This document shows, in pieces, positions 25,901-38,600 of a DNA stretch of 64,000 bases (positions are counted from its first letter, which is position 1; each line of letters begins with the position of its first letter). The notes under the pieces are model-generated. The model was not told the origin of the DNA. It worked only from the letters and a program-made list of their open reading frames with translations, and searched no databases. The stretch lies in assembly GCA_003864495.1 (NCBI GenBank), contig ML133401.1, forward strand, positions 744,001 to 808,000, read 5' to 3'. The translations under genes were made by a program, and so were the position numbers. The stretch is from Nemopilema nomurai. Taxonomy: Eukaryota > Cnidaria > Scyphozoa > Rhizostomeae > Rhizostomatidae.

Positions 25901-27986
25901 CGATCACCTGAGGCATGTTATAAGGATGCATACTTGATGTATAGACAGATAAGAGACTGAATGCAGACAAAAATTTTCACCAAAAATCGCCTTTTTTCAA
26001 GGTTATAGCCTTGCCTTTTGGCCTAAAAATGAATGGACTCAAGAACGACTATTCTCTCAACCAATTCACTTCCGATCACCTGAGGCATGTTATAAGGATG
26101 CATACTTGATGTATAGACAGATAAGAGACTGATTGCAGACAAAAATTTTCACCAAAAATCGCCTTTTTTCAAGGTTATAGCCTTGCCTTTTGGCCTAAAA
26201 ATGAAGGGACTCAAGAACGACTATTCTCTCAACCAATTCACTTCCCGATCACCTGAGGCATGTTATAAGGATGCATACTTGATGTATAGACAGATAAGAG
26301 ACTGAATCCAGACAAAAAATTTTCACCAAAAATCGCCTTTTTTTCAAGGTTATAGCCTTGCCTTTTGGCCTAAAAATGAACGGACTCAAGAACGACTATT
26401 CTCTCAACCAATTCACTTCCTGATCACCTGAGGCATGTTATAAGGATGCATACTTGATGTATAGACAGATAAGAGACTGAATGCAGACAAAATGTTTTCA
26501 CCAAAAATCGCCTTTTTTCCAAGGTTATAGCCTTGCCTTTTGGCCTAAAAATGAAGGGACTCAAGAACGACTATTCTCTCAACCAATTCACTTCCCGATC
26601 ACCTGGGGCATGTTATAAGGATGCATACTTGATGTATAGACAGACAAGAGACTGAATGCAGACAAAAAGTTTTCACCAAAAATCGCCTTTTTTCCAAGGT
26701 TATAGCCTTGCCTTTTGGCCTAAAAATGAATGGACTCAAGAACGACTATTCTCTCAACCAATTCACTTCCCGATGACCTGAGGCATGTTATAAGGATGCA
26801 TACTTGATGTATAGACAGATTAGAGACTGAATCCAGACAAAAATTTTCACCAAAAATCGCCTTTTTTCCAAGGTTATAGCCTTGCCTTTTGGCCTAAAAA
26901 TGAATGGACTCAAGAACGACTATTCTCTCAACCAATTCACTTCCCGATCACCTGAGGCATGTTATAAGGATGCATACTTGATGTATAGACAGATAGAGAC
27001 TGAATGCAGACAAAAGTTTTCACCAAAAATCGCCTTTTTTCCAAGGTTATAGCCTTGCCTTTTGGCCTAAAATGAATGGACTCAAGAACGACTATTCTCT
27101 CAACCAATTCACTTCCGATCACCTGAGGCATGTTATAAGGATGCATACTTGATGTATAGACAGATAAGAGACTGAATGCAGACAAAAATTTTCACCAAAA
27201 ATCGCCTTTTTTCCAAGGTTATAGCCTTGCCTTTTGGCCTAAAAATGAAATGGACTCAAGAACGACTATTCTCTCAACCAATTCACTTCCCGATCACCTG
27301 AGGCATGTTATAAGGATGCATACTTGATGTATAGACAGATAGAGACTGAATGCAGACAAAAAGTTTTCACCAAAAATCGCCTTTTTTCAAGGTTATAGCC
27401 TTGCCTTTTGGCCTAAAAATGAATGGACTCAAGAACGACTATTCTCTCAACCAATTCACTTCCCGATCACCTGGGCATGTTATAAGGATGCATACTTGAT
27501 GTATAGACAGACAAGAGACTGAATGCAGACAAAAATTTTCACCAAAAATCGCCTTTTTTCAAGGTTATAGCCTTGCCTTTTGGCCTAAAAATGAATGGAC
27601 TCAAGAACGACTATTCTCTCAACCAATTCACTTCCCGATCACCTGAGGCATGTTATAAGGATGCATACTTGATGTATAGACAGACAGAGACTGAATGCAG
27701 ACAAAAAGTTTTCACCAAAAATCGCCTTTTTTCCAAGGTTATAGCCTTGCCTTTTGGCCTAAAAATGAATGGACTCAAGAACGACTATTCTCTCAACCAA
27801 TTCACTTCCCGATCACCTGAGGCATGTTATAAGGATGCATACTTGATGTATAGACAGACAAGAGACGAATGCAGACAAAAAGTTTTCACCAAAAATCGCC
27901 TTTTTTCAAGGTTATAGCCTTGCCTTTTGGCCTAAAAATGAATGGACTCAAAAACGACTATTCTCTCAACCAATTCACTTCCCGAT
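19924..27986. repeat. ~175-bp satellite DNA, left array (about 46 monomers)
   Basis: A head-to-tail array of a monomer of about 173-177 bp. Landmarks in each copy are GGACTCAAGAACGACTATTC, CTCAACCAATTCACTTCC, GGCATGTTATAAGGATGCAT, TTGATGTATAGACAGA and TTATAGCCTTGCCTTTTGGC. I measured spacings of 175 and 177 bp between successive GGACTC landmarks. Copies near the left edge are more diverged (for example 19940-20300), and the middle is nearly uniform apart from small indels, as expected of an array renewed by unequal exchange. Monomer length is close to that of a nucleosome repeat. Frames of 60-115 codons on both strands follow the repeat and are not genes. Confidence 0.97.
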
Positions 27987-27987
27987 N
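27987..27987. other. Single ambiguous base (N): assembly gap
   Basis: The only N I noticed in the window separates satellite (ending ...ACTTCCCGAT) from the inside of a retrotransposon pol gene. The pol frame is cut mid-protein and the element's 3' half is absent, so this N stands for missing sequence of unknown length. Confidence 0.9.
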
Positions 27988-30900
27988 TTCTTTCTTTTTT
28001 TGCTGTTCGACAGTTGTCCAAGAAACGGCAAACCCATGCTACAAGTCTTGTAAGTCGAAGCCAGCTTGAAAAATGAGAAGGATCCAAATACCAAGAATTC
28101 TCCTTACCCGCTTTCATCAGTTTACTTGGTTCCACTTGTTCACCAGTCGTAGATTTCTTTTTGCTAACTGCATCAGCAAACAATGATTGTTTCTCTTCAT
28201 GATTTTCTGTTACGGACTTCATCTTTGAACGACCAGACTTCTTCTGCTCCGATACTGCTTCCATTGACATCTCAAATTGATTATTAGGCCATTCATCCTC
28301 AGCCATTTCCAAGAATTCTGGTCCTTTCCACCATTGCTCACTGTTTGCCAACGCAGATGCTACCATCTCTCTTGTCAAGTGATCAGCAGGATTATCCTTC
28401 GTGGGAACATATCTCCATTGCTCAGGGTTTGTCATGTTTTGAATCTCACCAACACGATTTGCAACAAATGGCTTGAAACATCTGCTATGTCCTCTGATCC
28501 ACCAAAGTGTGTTCATGCTGTCACACCAGAATTTGACTTGCTTCACTGACACTTGCATTGCATTCGCTACCGATACCGCCAATCGAAGTCCTGTGACTGC
28601 TCCCATTAGTTCCATCCTTGGAATGCTCATAGCTGCCAGTGGTGCAACACGTGACTTTGCTGCGACAATATTAGTAGTAGCTGCATGATCAACGTAGACA
28701 TACCTTGCATAAATAACAGCTCCATAAGCTTCTTCTGATGCATCACTGAAAACGTGTAATTGCATTGATTGAACATCTTTATGCTTGCCAGTGTGAAGAC
28801 ATCTTGGCACTGAAAGATTTGACAACTCGTGAAGTTCACTGTACCAACTCTGAATCTTTGACTTGACTTCGCCATCGAGCTCATCATCCCAATCGAAGCC
28901 TTGTCGCCAGATTTCCTGCATTACCACTTTTGCTCTAACGATGAATGGTGCCAAGAAACCAAGAGGGTCAAACAATGATGCAATGGTTCTCAGAAACGAT
29001 CTCTTTGTGATGATTTGATTTTCTTCAGGTGGGCTTGAGTGAAAACTGAAAATATCCTCCTTTGCTCGCCAAAGTATTCCAAGGGTCTTTACAGTTGGAA
29101 GCTCTCCATTGTCCAAATCAATTTCAGATGCTCTGTCTTCTACTGGGATTACAGAGAGAACTTCTGGAGAATTAGAGAGCCACTTTCTTGCATGCATGCC
29201 TGCCTTGTTCCATAGAGCTGCAAGCTGATGATACAGTTGGATTCCCTTTTCGTCATCTTGTACTGAATCAATGCTGTCATCCATGTAGGTTGACTTGAGT
29301 GCAGTTTCTGAAGCCATCGGATATTCTGATCTGTACAACTGAGCATGCTTTTGAATCACAAACTGTGCTTGAAACGGTGAACTTGTTATACCAAACACCA
29401 CTCGGCTGAATTCATACTCCTCTGGATCTCTGTCCTGGTCACATCTTCTCCAAAGAAATCGATGATACACACGGTCAGCTTCTGGAATCTGAATCCTCAA
29501 ATACATCTCAGCAATGTCACAGACAACAGCGACGGGATGACATCTAAAGCGTAGCAAAACATCAAACAATTCTCGTTGCAGCTTCGGGCCTGAATGTATC
29601 ATGTCATTCAAGGATGTCCCTTCATACTTTGCTGAAGCATCAAAGACGATTCTGATCTTGGTGGTCGCTTTGTTGGGTTTCAATATAGCAAAATGAGGAA
29701 GATACCACTTGCTGTCAGGTTGCTTCTCAGAGACTGGAACCTTTCGTATGTATCCTTTGTCCAAATATTGATCAATGACTTCATCGTATGCCTTCATCAC
29801 ATCTGGGTTCTTGAGCAAACGTTTCTCGGTGTTCTGAAGTCTTTTCATTGCCATTTTGTGATTGTTCACCATTCTATAACTATCTTCTTTCCATGGTACT
29901 CCAACTTCATATCGACCATCAATGAACCTGAAAGAATTCTCAGCTTTTTCCAATGCAGCCTTCTCATCAGGACTCACCACTGTTGTCTGGGTGAACGTTC
30001 CAGCTGAGTCGATATCCCAAAACTTCTTCATTGTTGAGTTGATTTCATCGACATCAGATCTGCTTGTAGTAAACAAAGTCGTCTTGCTGAAATGGGTATC
30101 AGGGATCTTCTTGCCTTCTGGACATCCTACGCATGTCCACCCCAATGGCGTTCGTCTGGCAATGGGCTCTCCTTCTTGTCCCCTGACTTCTTCGTAAGAA
30201 TAGTGCATGTCAAGGTAGTCAATACCAATCAGCAAATCCACGATAGGTCTCAAACCGGTGTCTGGAAAATCAATGTGCTTCAAATGAGGCCATTTGTCTG
30301 CTAGATGTGACCATTGGATGACCTTCATGTTTCCAGTTACTCTCTTTGCAGTAAGTGCTTTTACTCTGATGTCAACATCACCACTTACACTTTCAAGTCC
30401 AAACTCGACAGGCATGGTTTGAAAAGACTTGCAATCTCCATTCAAAACATTGACCTTTATTGTTTCAAAGGTACCATTGAGACCCAGTTCTGCTGCAACA
30501 TCTTCATTCACATACGTTTGAGTGCTGGCATCATCAAGAAGTGCGTTCAATTTCAATCTTCGACAGCCATTTTTCAAAACAACCGGAATGGTTCTCAATG
30601 CTGTTGCTCCTTTGACATCTGATTTTGAGCACACCATCGTTGTTTGTGTTGCAAAATTCCTCTGCAAACGCTCCCCCTCCGTGACTGACGATGACAACTG
30701 TTGCTGACTGCTACTGCTGACTGATTGCTGATTGAAGGCTTCTGGTGTCCTTGTTTCATTGCTGTTTTGCTTTCCAGTGATCCTGTTACCCATGCTATGC
30801 AGCAACTTGTTGTGTGTTTCCTGACATCCACGAATACCACACACTCTACTTCGAGTACATTTACTACCACTGTGGTCATCACCAAGGCACCGAAAACACA

Positions 30901-32404
30901 ATTTGAAATGCTTTGCCACATTCCATCGCTGTCGAATGTCCATGTTTCGAAAAGCATCACATGCCCATACACCATGTCTACCATTGCACACTTTGCACAG
31001 TCGCTGCTTACCGTATTTCCCACCAGTGACACCTGATCTACCAACTTGAAAACGATTCACTTGTGTTAATTCTTCAGTAGCACCAAAGAATGTGGTTTTC
31101 TTCTCTCCTGCTAAGTTTCTTGATCTACTGTTTCTTCTTTCGCTTGATACACCATGCACTGTCTCTCTTGCAACTGTGTAGAATTCAGACTCTTGAATCA
31201 CCCACATCTTCAGTGTTTCAACGCATTCTCTTCTTCGATTCTCAAAGATCCATCGATTGTACTGCGTCAGCAGTGTTTCTGGAAGTTTCTTCAGTAGCTT
31301 GATGTAGAGAGATCCATTTCCCAATTCATCGTGACGTCCACTCTCCAGTAGATTCACCACCAGAACATCAAGTAGATCTGCAAACTTCTCTATGTCTTTT
31401 GAACATCCATCTCTCACTGGTTTGAAATTATCCATGTCCTCCAAGTGAATTGCGATTTCCCTCCTCTTGCCACCAAATTTTCGCTCTAACCTGTCCTTTG
31501 CAGCTTCATATGCAGCTCCAGAAAAGCCAAGATTCTCGATCGCTTCCAGTGCAACGCCAGATAGATATTGCCTCAACTGCAGCAGCTTGTATTCAGGAGT
31601 CGCAGGAGCTCTGTCAATGCAAGCCAGAAATGCAGCTTTCCAGTTCTCATACTTTCGCTTGTCACCAGAGAAAACGGGAATCGCAACACGCTGCAGCTGT
31701 CGCCACATGTCCTGACCAAGTGACTCTTCGTGTGAATATCGCTCAGATCGTCTGTGATCACCACCAAATCTGACTGACTGTTGCAGTTGCTGTGAATGTT
31801 CCTCCGGGGTCATTGGAAACTGACTTCTTTTCGCGCCAACACCGACATTGGTTGACTTGTGCTGAAGCTCTTGTCGCTCAGAATTGTTGTGAAATTGAGA
31901 AGAATCAAATTTCGCTTCCTGAAATGGCAAATAAGTCTCTTGATTAAATCTAGGTGCTCCCAGGCTTACCTTTCGATCCTCTCGTGGGTTGTAAGATCCC
32001 GCTGTCTTACTTGATTCTGAATCTCTTCGTTCATCCAGATACTCCTGTACTCTGTTGTGGGTCTCTTCGAATTCTTGCACCAATTGCTCCATTTCCTGAG
32101 TAACTTTTTGTCTTGCTGTTCCGTTCTTCTGCCATTGATAGTGCTCTGACAGTGCGATCATGATCTTCAGTGCCCTTTCTTGTGTGCTGTCCAATTTCGT
32201 TTGCCCATCTCGAACCTGATGTCTGTTTGGTAGATCCATTTCTTCCACCAGTTCCAACAACTGCTTTCTTGCACGTGTGAACGCCGACTTTGCTTTTGCT
32301 TTTTCTTGCTTCAAGCTTTCCAATTTTTCTTCCAAATCTTCCACGTCTTCCCCTCTTCCGATTCCATCTTCTGTCCTTCCTTCTTCACCTGCGTTTGAAG
32401 TCAT
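27988..32404 (-). CDS. BEL/Pao gag-pol polyprotein (truncated by assembly gap)
   Basis: The ATG at 32404 starts a single frame. In order it encodes an N-terminal coiled coil (about residues 10-150), a DUF1759-type gag region containing IPVFSGDKRKYENWKAAF, and Cys/His zinc knuckles (CKVCNGRHGVWAC and CFRCLGDDHSGSKC). An aspartic-protease region follows with ALLDDAST, where the family usually has D-S/T-G, and LLIGIDYLD. The reverse transcriptase includes VVFGITSSPFQAQF and the catalytic YMDD motif. An RNase H-like segment follows with HVFSDASEEAYGAVIY. The frame then runs into the N. No stop or frameshift interrupts what is present. In the complete family, integrase and DUF5641 follow; they are absent here. 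An in-frame TTG slightly upstream is a less likely start. Confidence 0.93.
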
Positions 32405-32470
32405 GCTTCTCGTCAATTGGCCTTCCTCTGTCCAAGTTTGTCCACGGCAAAACTACCCTCTGCTACCAAA

Positions 32471-32790
32471 TGTTTGGAAGACCGTCCGCGACTTTTGATC
32501 CTTAAGCCCGAAGGCTAAAAACTAACTAACTAACTACGAATACGAACCTAATTTATACTATTAACGACGTAAACAACTTTAAAATATTGTCACTAGTTTG
32601 ATTGTCCATTACGCAAGGGATTAACAAATACTGTCCTCTAAAAACACATTAACACTCTCTACTAACCAACCATTGTCCAATTTAACGCAAAACAACTTGC
32701 TCAAACAACTATTGTGTCCAGACGCGTAAAAGTTATTGTTCCAATCAACAATTACAAGAATGAAAGTATCACATGTCTGTCTTCTGAACA
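32471..32790 (-). repeat. Candidate 5' LTR of the BEL/Pao element
   Basis: Read on the - strand, this 320-bp stretch begins TGTTCAGAAG and ends CTTCCAAACA, giving TGTT...AACA ends typical of LTRs. Satellite resumes at 32791 with TGGACTCAAG. The next bases inside the element are TTTGGTAGCAGAGG. The partner LTR is lost in the gap, so the boundaries rest on the terminal bases and the satellite junction alone. Confidence 0.75.
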
Positions 32791-34595
32791 TGGACTCAAG
32801 AACGACTATTCTCTCAACCAATTCACTTCCCGATCACCTGAGGCATGTTATAAGGATGCATACTTGATGTATAGACAGACAAGAGACCGAATGCAGACAA
32901 AAAGTTTTCACCAAAAAATCGCCTTTTTTCCAAGGTTATAGTCTTGCCTTTTGGCCTAAAAATGAAGGGACTTAAGAACGACTATTCTCTCAACCAATTC
33001 ACTTCCCGATCACCTGAGGCATGTTATAAGGATGCATACTTGATGTATAGACAGACAAGAGACCGAATGCAGACAAAAAGTTTTCACCAAAAAATCGCCT
33101 TTTTTCCAAGGTTATAGCCTTGCCTTTTGGCCTAAAAATGAATGGACTCAAGAACGACTATTCTCTCAACCAATTCACTTCCCGATCACCTGAGGCATGT
33201 TATAAGGATGCATACTTGATGTATAGACAGACAAGAGACCGAATGCAGACAAAAAGTTTTCACCAAAAAGTCGCCTTTTTTCCAAGGTTATAGCCTTACC
33301 TTTTGGCCTAAAAATGAATGGACTCAAGAACGACTATTCTCTCAACCAATTCACTTCCCGATCACCTGAGGCATGTTTTAAGGATGCATACTTGATGTAT
33401 AGACAGACAAGAGACCGAATGCAGACAAAAAGTTTTCACCAAAAAATCGCCTTTTTTCCAAGGTTATAGCCTTGCCTTTTGGCCTAAAAATGAATGGACT
33501 CAAGAACGACTATTCTCTCAACCAATTCACTTCCCGATCACCTGAGGCATGTTATAAGGATGCATACTTGATGTATAGACAGACAAGAGACCGAATGCAG
33601 ACAAAAAGTTTTCACCAAAAAGTCGCCTTTTTTCCAAGGTTATAGCCTTACCTTTTGGCCTAAAAATGAATGGACTCAAGAACGACTATTCTCTCAACCA
33701 ATTCACTTCCCGATCACCTGAGGCATGTTATAAGGATGCATACTTGATGTATAGACAGACAAGAGACCGAATGCAGACAAAAAGTTTTCACCAAAAAATC
33801 GCCTTTTTTCCAAGGTTATAGTCTTGCCTTTTGGCCTAAAAATGAAGGGACTTAAGAACGACTATTCTCTCAACCAATTCACTTCCCGATCACCTGAGGC
33901 ATGTTATAAGGATGCATACTTGATGTATAGACAGTCAAGAGTCTGAATGCAGATAAAAAGTTTCGACCAAAATCGCCTTTTTTCCAAGGTTATAGCCTTG
34001 CCTTTTGGCCTAAAAATGAATGGACTCAAGAACGACTATTCTCTCAACCAATTCACTTCCCGATCACCTGAGGCATGTTATAAGGATGCATACTTGATGT
34101 ATAGACAGACAAGAGACTGAATGCAGAAAAAATGTTTTCACCAAAAAATCGCCTTTTTTCCAAGGTTATAGTCTTGCCTTTTGGCCTAAAAATGAAGGGA
34201 CTCAAAAACGACTATTCTCTCAACCAATTCACTTCCCGATCACCTGAGGCATGTTATAAGGATGCATACTTGATGTATAGACAGACAAGAGACTGAATGC
34301 AGAAAAAATGTTTTCACCAAAAAATCGCCTTTTCCAAGGTTATAGTCTTGCCTTTTGGCCTAAAATGAAGGGACTCAAAAACGACTATTCTCTCAACCAA
34401 TTCACTTCCCGATCACCTGAGGCATGTTATAAGGATGCATACTTGATGTATAGACAGACAAGAGTCTGAATGCAGACAAAAAGTTTTCACCAAAAATTGT
34501 GTTTTTTCCGAGGTTATAGCCTTGCCTTTTGGACTAAAAATGAAGGGACTCAAGAACGATTATTCTCTCAACCAACACATTTCCTGATCACTTGG
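32791..34595. repeat. ~175-bp satellite DNA, right array (about 10 monomers)
   Basis: This continues the left-array satellite in the same orientation. Most monomers here carry GACAAGAGACCGAATGCAG where most left copies have GATAAGAGACTGAATGCAG. Some differences recur together: TAGTCTTGCC with GGGACTTAAG at 32791-32966 and 33669-33844, and AAAAAGTCGCC with AGCCTTACC at 33142-33317 and 33493-33668. This suggests multi-monomer blocks were copied. The last two to three monomers (from about 34380) decay, with the final break near 34595. Confidence 0.95.
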
Positions 34596-35657
34596 GATAC
34601 GGTTTTACTTTTTCTACTAACTCTCTGATCCCCTTAAAGAAGGTTAACAGGGCGATTGCATCCTGAAACAACAGAAAATAAACCCACAATTTAGGCCATC
34701 TCTGGCACCCTATATCTTTACAAACATTGTACAAATTAATATAATAAAAGGTACAACAGAGCTTAAATGATGCAATTCTCATAATTATTCAGGGTGCATT
34801 TTTCCCGTGTAAACCATTTACACGCGGGGAAAGGGAATATTCTCGTTTCGGGAAAGAAAGAAATCTTTTCAAGCGATGGAAAAACTGATGAGAAAGGAAA
34901 CAATGATCGATTTGATGATGATTAATGATTGTAATTTATTCTTAGCTAAGGCTAAATCCATTCACAGCATGAGTGTTAAAGTCAAATGCACTATTCAACA
35001 TTGCAAAGCGTAAAGTGGCTGTTAAAATCTTCTTATTGATCAAAAATTTGTTTACAGTACAACAAATGAATATAAATTTCTACAATTCTCCGATCATACA
35101 CTTTACATATTGATGTCATGATACATACATATCAACAGTGCGCCTCACCAGATTTACGCAAAGATAATTAAAATTTAATATTGAAATTTGCAGCAAAATT
35201 ACTACGAAACATATGGTTGTGTTTCAAGCAAAATTTAACCTATATTTAAAAAATAGGCTAACGAAAAGCCACGTTTTTGAGTTCTTTGAACCTTGGGAAA
35301 TGTTTATCCAATTTTTCCAAAAGCTACCCAATCAGTCGAAAAACGACTCAACTTCAACTTCGACTTCAAAAGTTACAGAAATTTCCAAGGTATAGTTGAT
35401 TTGTTTTTCAATAACTAGCCTCAGAGAATGTCTTTGTAATTTAGAAAATTTTTAACGCTAATTGGAAAACAATTTCATTGTAAAGATTTAACAAACATTG
35501 CATTGGTTTTGATTCATTTGAGTGGGAATTGATCAAGGAAAATTGCAATCCAACCTCATAATACAGAATTCAAACAGTTTTAAATTAACGCTCTTCTTTC
35601 GTCCATGACTTTAGCAGTTGAAGGCAAACTAACCATGTTTGACCTTGTTAATGAATC
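34596..35657. other. SLC9A 3' untranslated and flanking sequence
   Basis: No gene is visible. The Na+/H+ exchanger stop is at 35658, so its 3' untranslated region must lie here. A possible polyadenylation signal on the - strand is AATAAA at 34935-34940. The exchanger transcript would therefore end within a few hundred bases of the satellite edge. Confidence 0.45.
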
Positions 35658-38600
35658 CTAGCAAGGTTCCTCTGATGACAGCTCTTTCTGACGGACAAGA
35701 GAAGCATGAGGTGCATGCAGCAGCGGTACCTGACCCTGGTCATCCAGCATGGTTCCTTCTTCCATGATGACAACCCGGTCATCTTTCACTGGCTCTGCTT
35801 CACAAGGCAGCAATGGCAAGGATGCATTCGAGGCCACGCGCTCCGTCATCTCAATCTCTTCCGGACACGGGTCGATCTTGAACATGATGCCCCCTTCCTC
35901 CACATTCCCCTCTTGTGCCCTGTCACTCTGCTGTGCAAACGTGGGAACAGCGAGCGAGTTCAAATCGTCACGTTTTCCACTAGACCCACGGTGTCTTCTT
36001 CGATGGTGGTGCTTGTGTCTGTGACCTCTGGAATGAAAGCTTCCGTCTCTGCTGCCCTCTGAAGGCATCATGTGCGCCAGCGCATTTCTTTTGCTACGAA
36101 TTCAAAATAAACATTCGCATAAACATCTGTAGACCTCTTGGTGCCTTTATCAAATCATCTCAGCGTTTTAGTTTTATAATTATTTTCAACCCAGAGCTGG
36201 CCATATATTTTCTCAGAATTTTTTTCATTTGCAACACTTGCATTTCTCTTGCTACAATTTCAGCATCGGCTGATAAGCTGATATTGTACTGAAGATTTCA
36301 AAAAGGAAGATGCTAGATAGCTGTACTGACGAGTAATTTTCTCCAGGAAGCGAAAGTCGGGGACTTACACTTTGTTGTGCCGGTAGGGAATTTCATCTTC
36401 AGGTTCATCGAGAGACTCCAGTGTGTATTTTCTTGTCGATAACGTACGTGCTCGCTGCAAAAACCGAAATCAAATATGTACCATTAAATTCAAATCACTC
36501 GATCAAGCGACAAGCGCCAAATTCAAATAACCGTACAGCACTGCCTTACAGTTGAAAGCGCCTTCCACGTAAAAATAAGTCGATAAATGAATCAATTGAT
36601 CAATTGATCAATCGGGCAATCAATCAATTAATGAGATAAAAATTGACACTCTGATACTCACTAAAGAAAGCTTGGGAGCTCGAGCTCTTGGGATGACAAA
36701 GGAAATGTTATGCGGAAGTCCCTCGTCCACTTCTCTTGTACCAACTATCAAAATAAAAGCTATATAATGCTTTAATGCTACGGAAATGTTAAGAGATGGC
36801 TTCGCATCTATGGTTGAAAACTCAGCTCAAATCATGAATCACCATTTCATTCTTATTCATACATTGGACTCAAATATAGAAATGGATTGAAAAACTCCTT
36901 AGAGCAGCCACCGATTCAATTTCTCCTTCCTCAAAACTGACAATGAGCAATCGAGTTTAAAAATCTTTAGAAAAAATTGCTTACGGTTGAGTACACCAGT
37001 GTCCAAACGAGGCTGATTCGCAGATATATCTGAGTTCTCCCTAAAAACGAAAGCGATATTGTGTAAGTTGTGGAAGTTCTTCTAGTGGAAATATAAGCAG
37101 GAATGTTGTTCGTTGAGCATTCAATGAAAAAAATCACTCACACACCAGGGGTTCAAATGGGCCAAAGTTAAGACAAAACAAACTAATACAATAAAAAGAA
37201 TTTGTCAAAATTTAGATTCAACCTGTTTAGTTCATTAAACATCAGAGTTTTGAGTATGAAATAAATTGCCATAATGAGTTGATTTGGTCGTCAGCAACAA
37301 ACAGACCTAGAAGTCATATCAAACCTCAGAGCAAGGGCAACTGCATAGGATGGATTTCTCTTCACGGCAGACCATTCGTCAGTTCTATTGAAGAATAGAC
37401 GCAAAGCATTTTTACGCACGAGATTAATAAGACCTTAATCCAATCTTTGGCAATCCAGTCAAGAAAGTAAACTTTAAAAAACTTCCAGAATCTTGAATTT
37501 GTGCCATTATCACTTTGGATATAAATATTTACTTATTTTCTTAACCATTTTAACTTTTTAAATTGTAGTTTTGAACTGCAGACAGTAGCGTTCAATAGCT
37601 TTGCTTCAAACTTAGAAAAGAAGACTTAAAAAGAAGACTTAAAATAGAAGACTCAGAAAAGAAGACTTAGAAAAGAAGACTTAGAAAAGAAGACTTAGAA
37701 AAGAAGACTTAAAAAGAAGACTTAAAATAGAAGACTTAAAATAGAAGACTTAGAAAAGAAGACTTAGAAAAGAAGACTTAAAAAGAAGACTTAAAATAGA
37801 AGACTTAAAATAGAAGACTTAGAAAAGAAGACTTAGAAAAGAAGACTTAAAAAGAAGACTTGAAAGAAGACTTAAAAAAATTAAAAAAGCACTGCCAGAG
37901 CCATTACAATAAGCGAACGCCTTCAGAAATGTCTGTAACATTTCGTTAACAAATCGGACAGCAACAACACGCAAAAATGAGGTCGAAGATGCAACAAATG
38001 ACTCACTTCTGAAACAGTGCTGATGGGTTCTCTGCCATACTAAGGGCGCATCTGATGACAAAAACACACAAAGCTGATGGAAAATTTAGGCCAATGGATG
38101 TTTGTTGGTGAGACACTTTAGCGACTGACAGAACCTGGGATGCAACTGACTTGCAACATGCATGCGACCGCATTACCTAGTCTCTTGGGTACACATATTA
38201 CCTAAGCAAGAAAGTCATCCTGACACTTTTAGTTGAGCAATCACAGTTTTGTTACTAAGGGGGCTAGTGAGGGCCTTAGACCCCTAGTTTCTAAGACTAG
38301 AATCGCCACTGAGCAATCACAGTCCATAAGAAATGTAGCGAGGGTTAGCACAATCGGGAAACGCTTCTTTAATTGAATAACGGAAAATGAGCAGAAAAGT
38401 TTTTTGTCATGGCGAAATGTAAAGCTAAAATGGAAGAATACTTTCCATTTGTCCCCTAGATCCCCAGGGCACGGTTTCTTCCAGAATATCAAACAATAAA
38501 GGCAAAGGCAAAAGCTTACGACTAAATGTATACACACTTGTAGGCCATCTTTCGACTCGCAAGAATGATTTCCTCGTCGAGTGCCTGATCTGGGTCTCTT

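Larger units (their letters stand above)
27988..32790 (-). mobile_element. BEL/Pao LTR retrotransposon, 3' half missing at the gap
   Basis: The element lies on the - strand, inside satellite DNA. From its 5' end it has a 320-bp candidate LTR (32790-32471), then a TGGTAGCAGAG region directly after the LTR that is a candidate primer-binding site, a short leader, and one long gag-pol frame from 32404. The frame is intact up to the N at 27987. Integrase, 3' untranslated sequence and 3' LTR are not in the assembly. An undamaged frame of more than 1,470 codons suggests recent insertion. The group is assigned from the DUF1759-like gag region, the Pao-type protease and RT order, and the RNase H segment. 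Confidence 0.93.

Noticed and set aside
27573..27917. A + strand open frame of 114 codons with two near-identical halves, and similar frames across the satellite
   Set aside because: It exists only because two neighbouring monomers happen to have lengths that keep frame; other monomers break it. It is satellite, not a repeat protein.
19924..27986. CRISPR-like array
   Set aside because: The whole ~175-bp unit repeats, with no short repeats and unique spacers, and the genome is eukaryotic.
30725..31036. Frames on the + strand across the BEL element (several of 60-107 codons)
   Set aside because: They are antisense shadows of the gag-pol frame, with no resemblance to known proteins.
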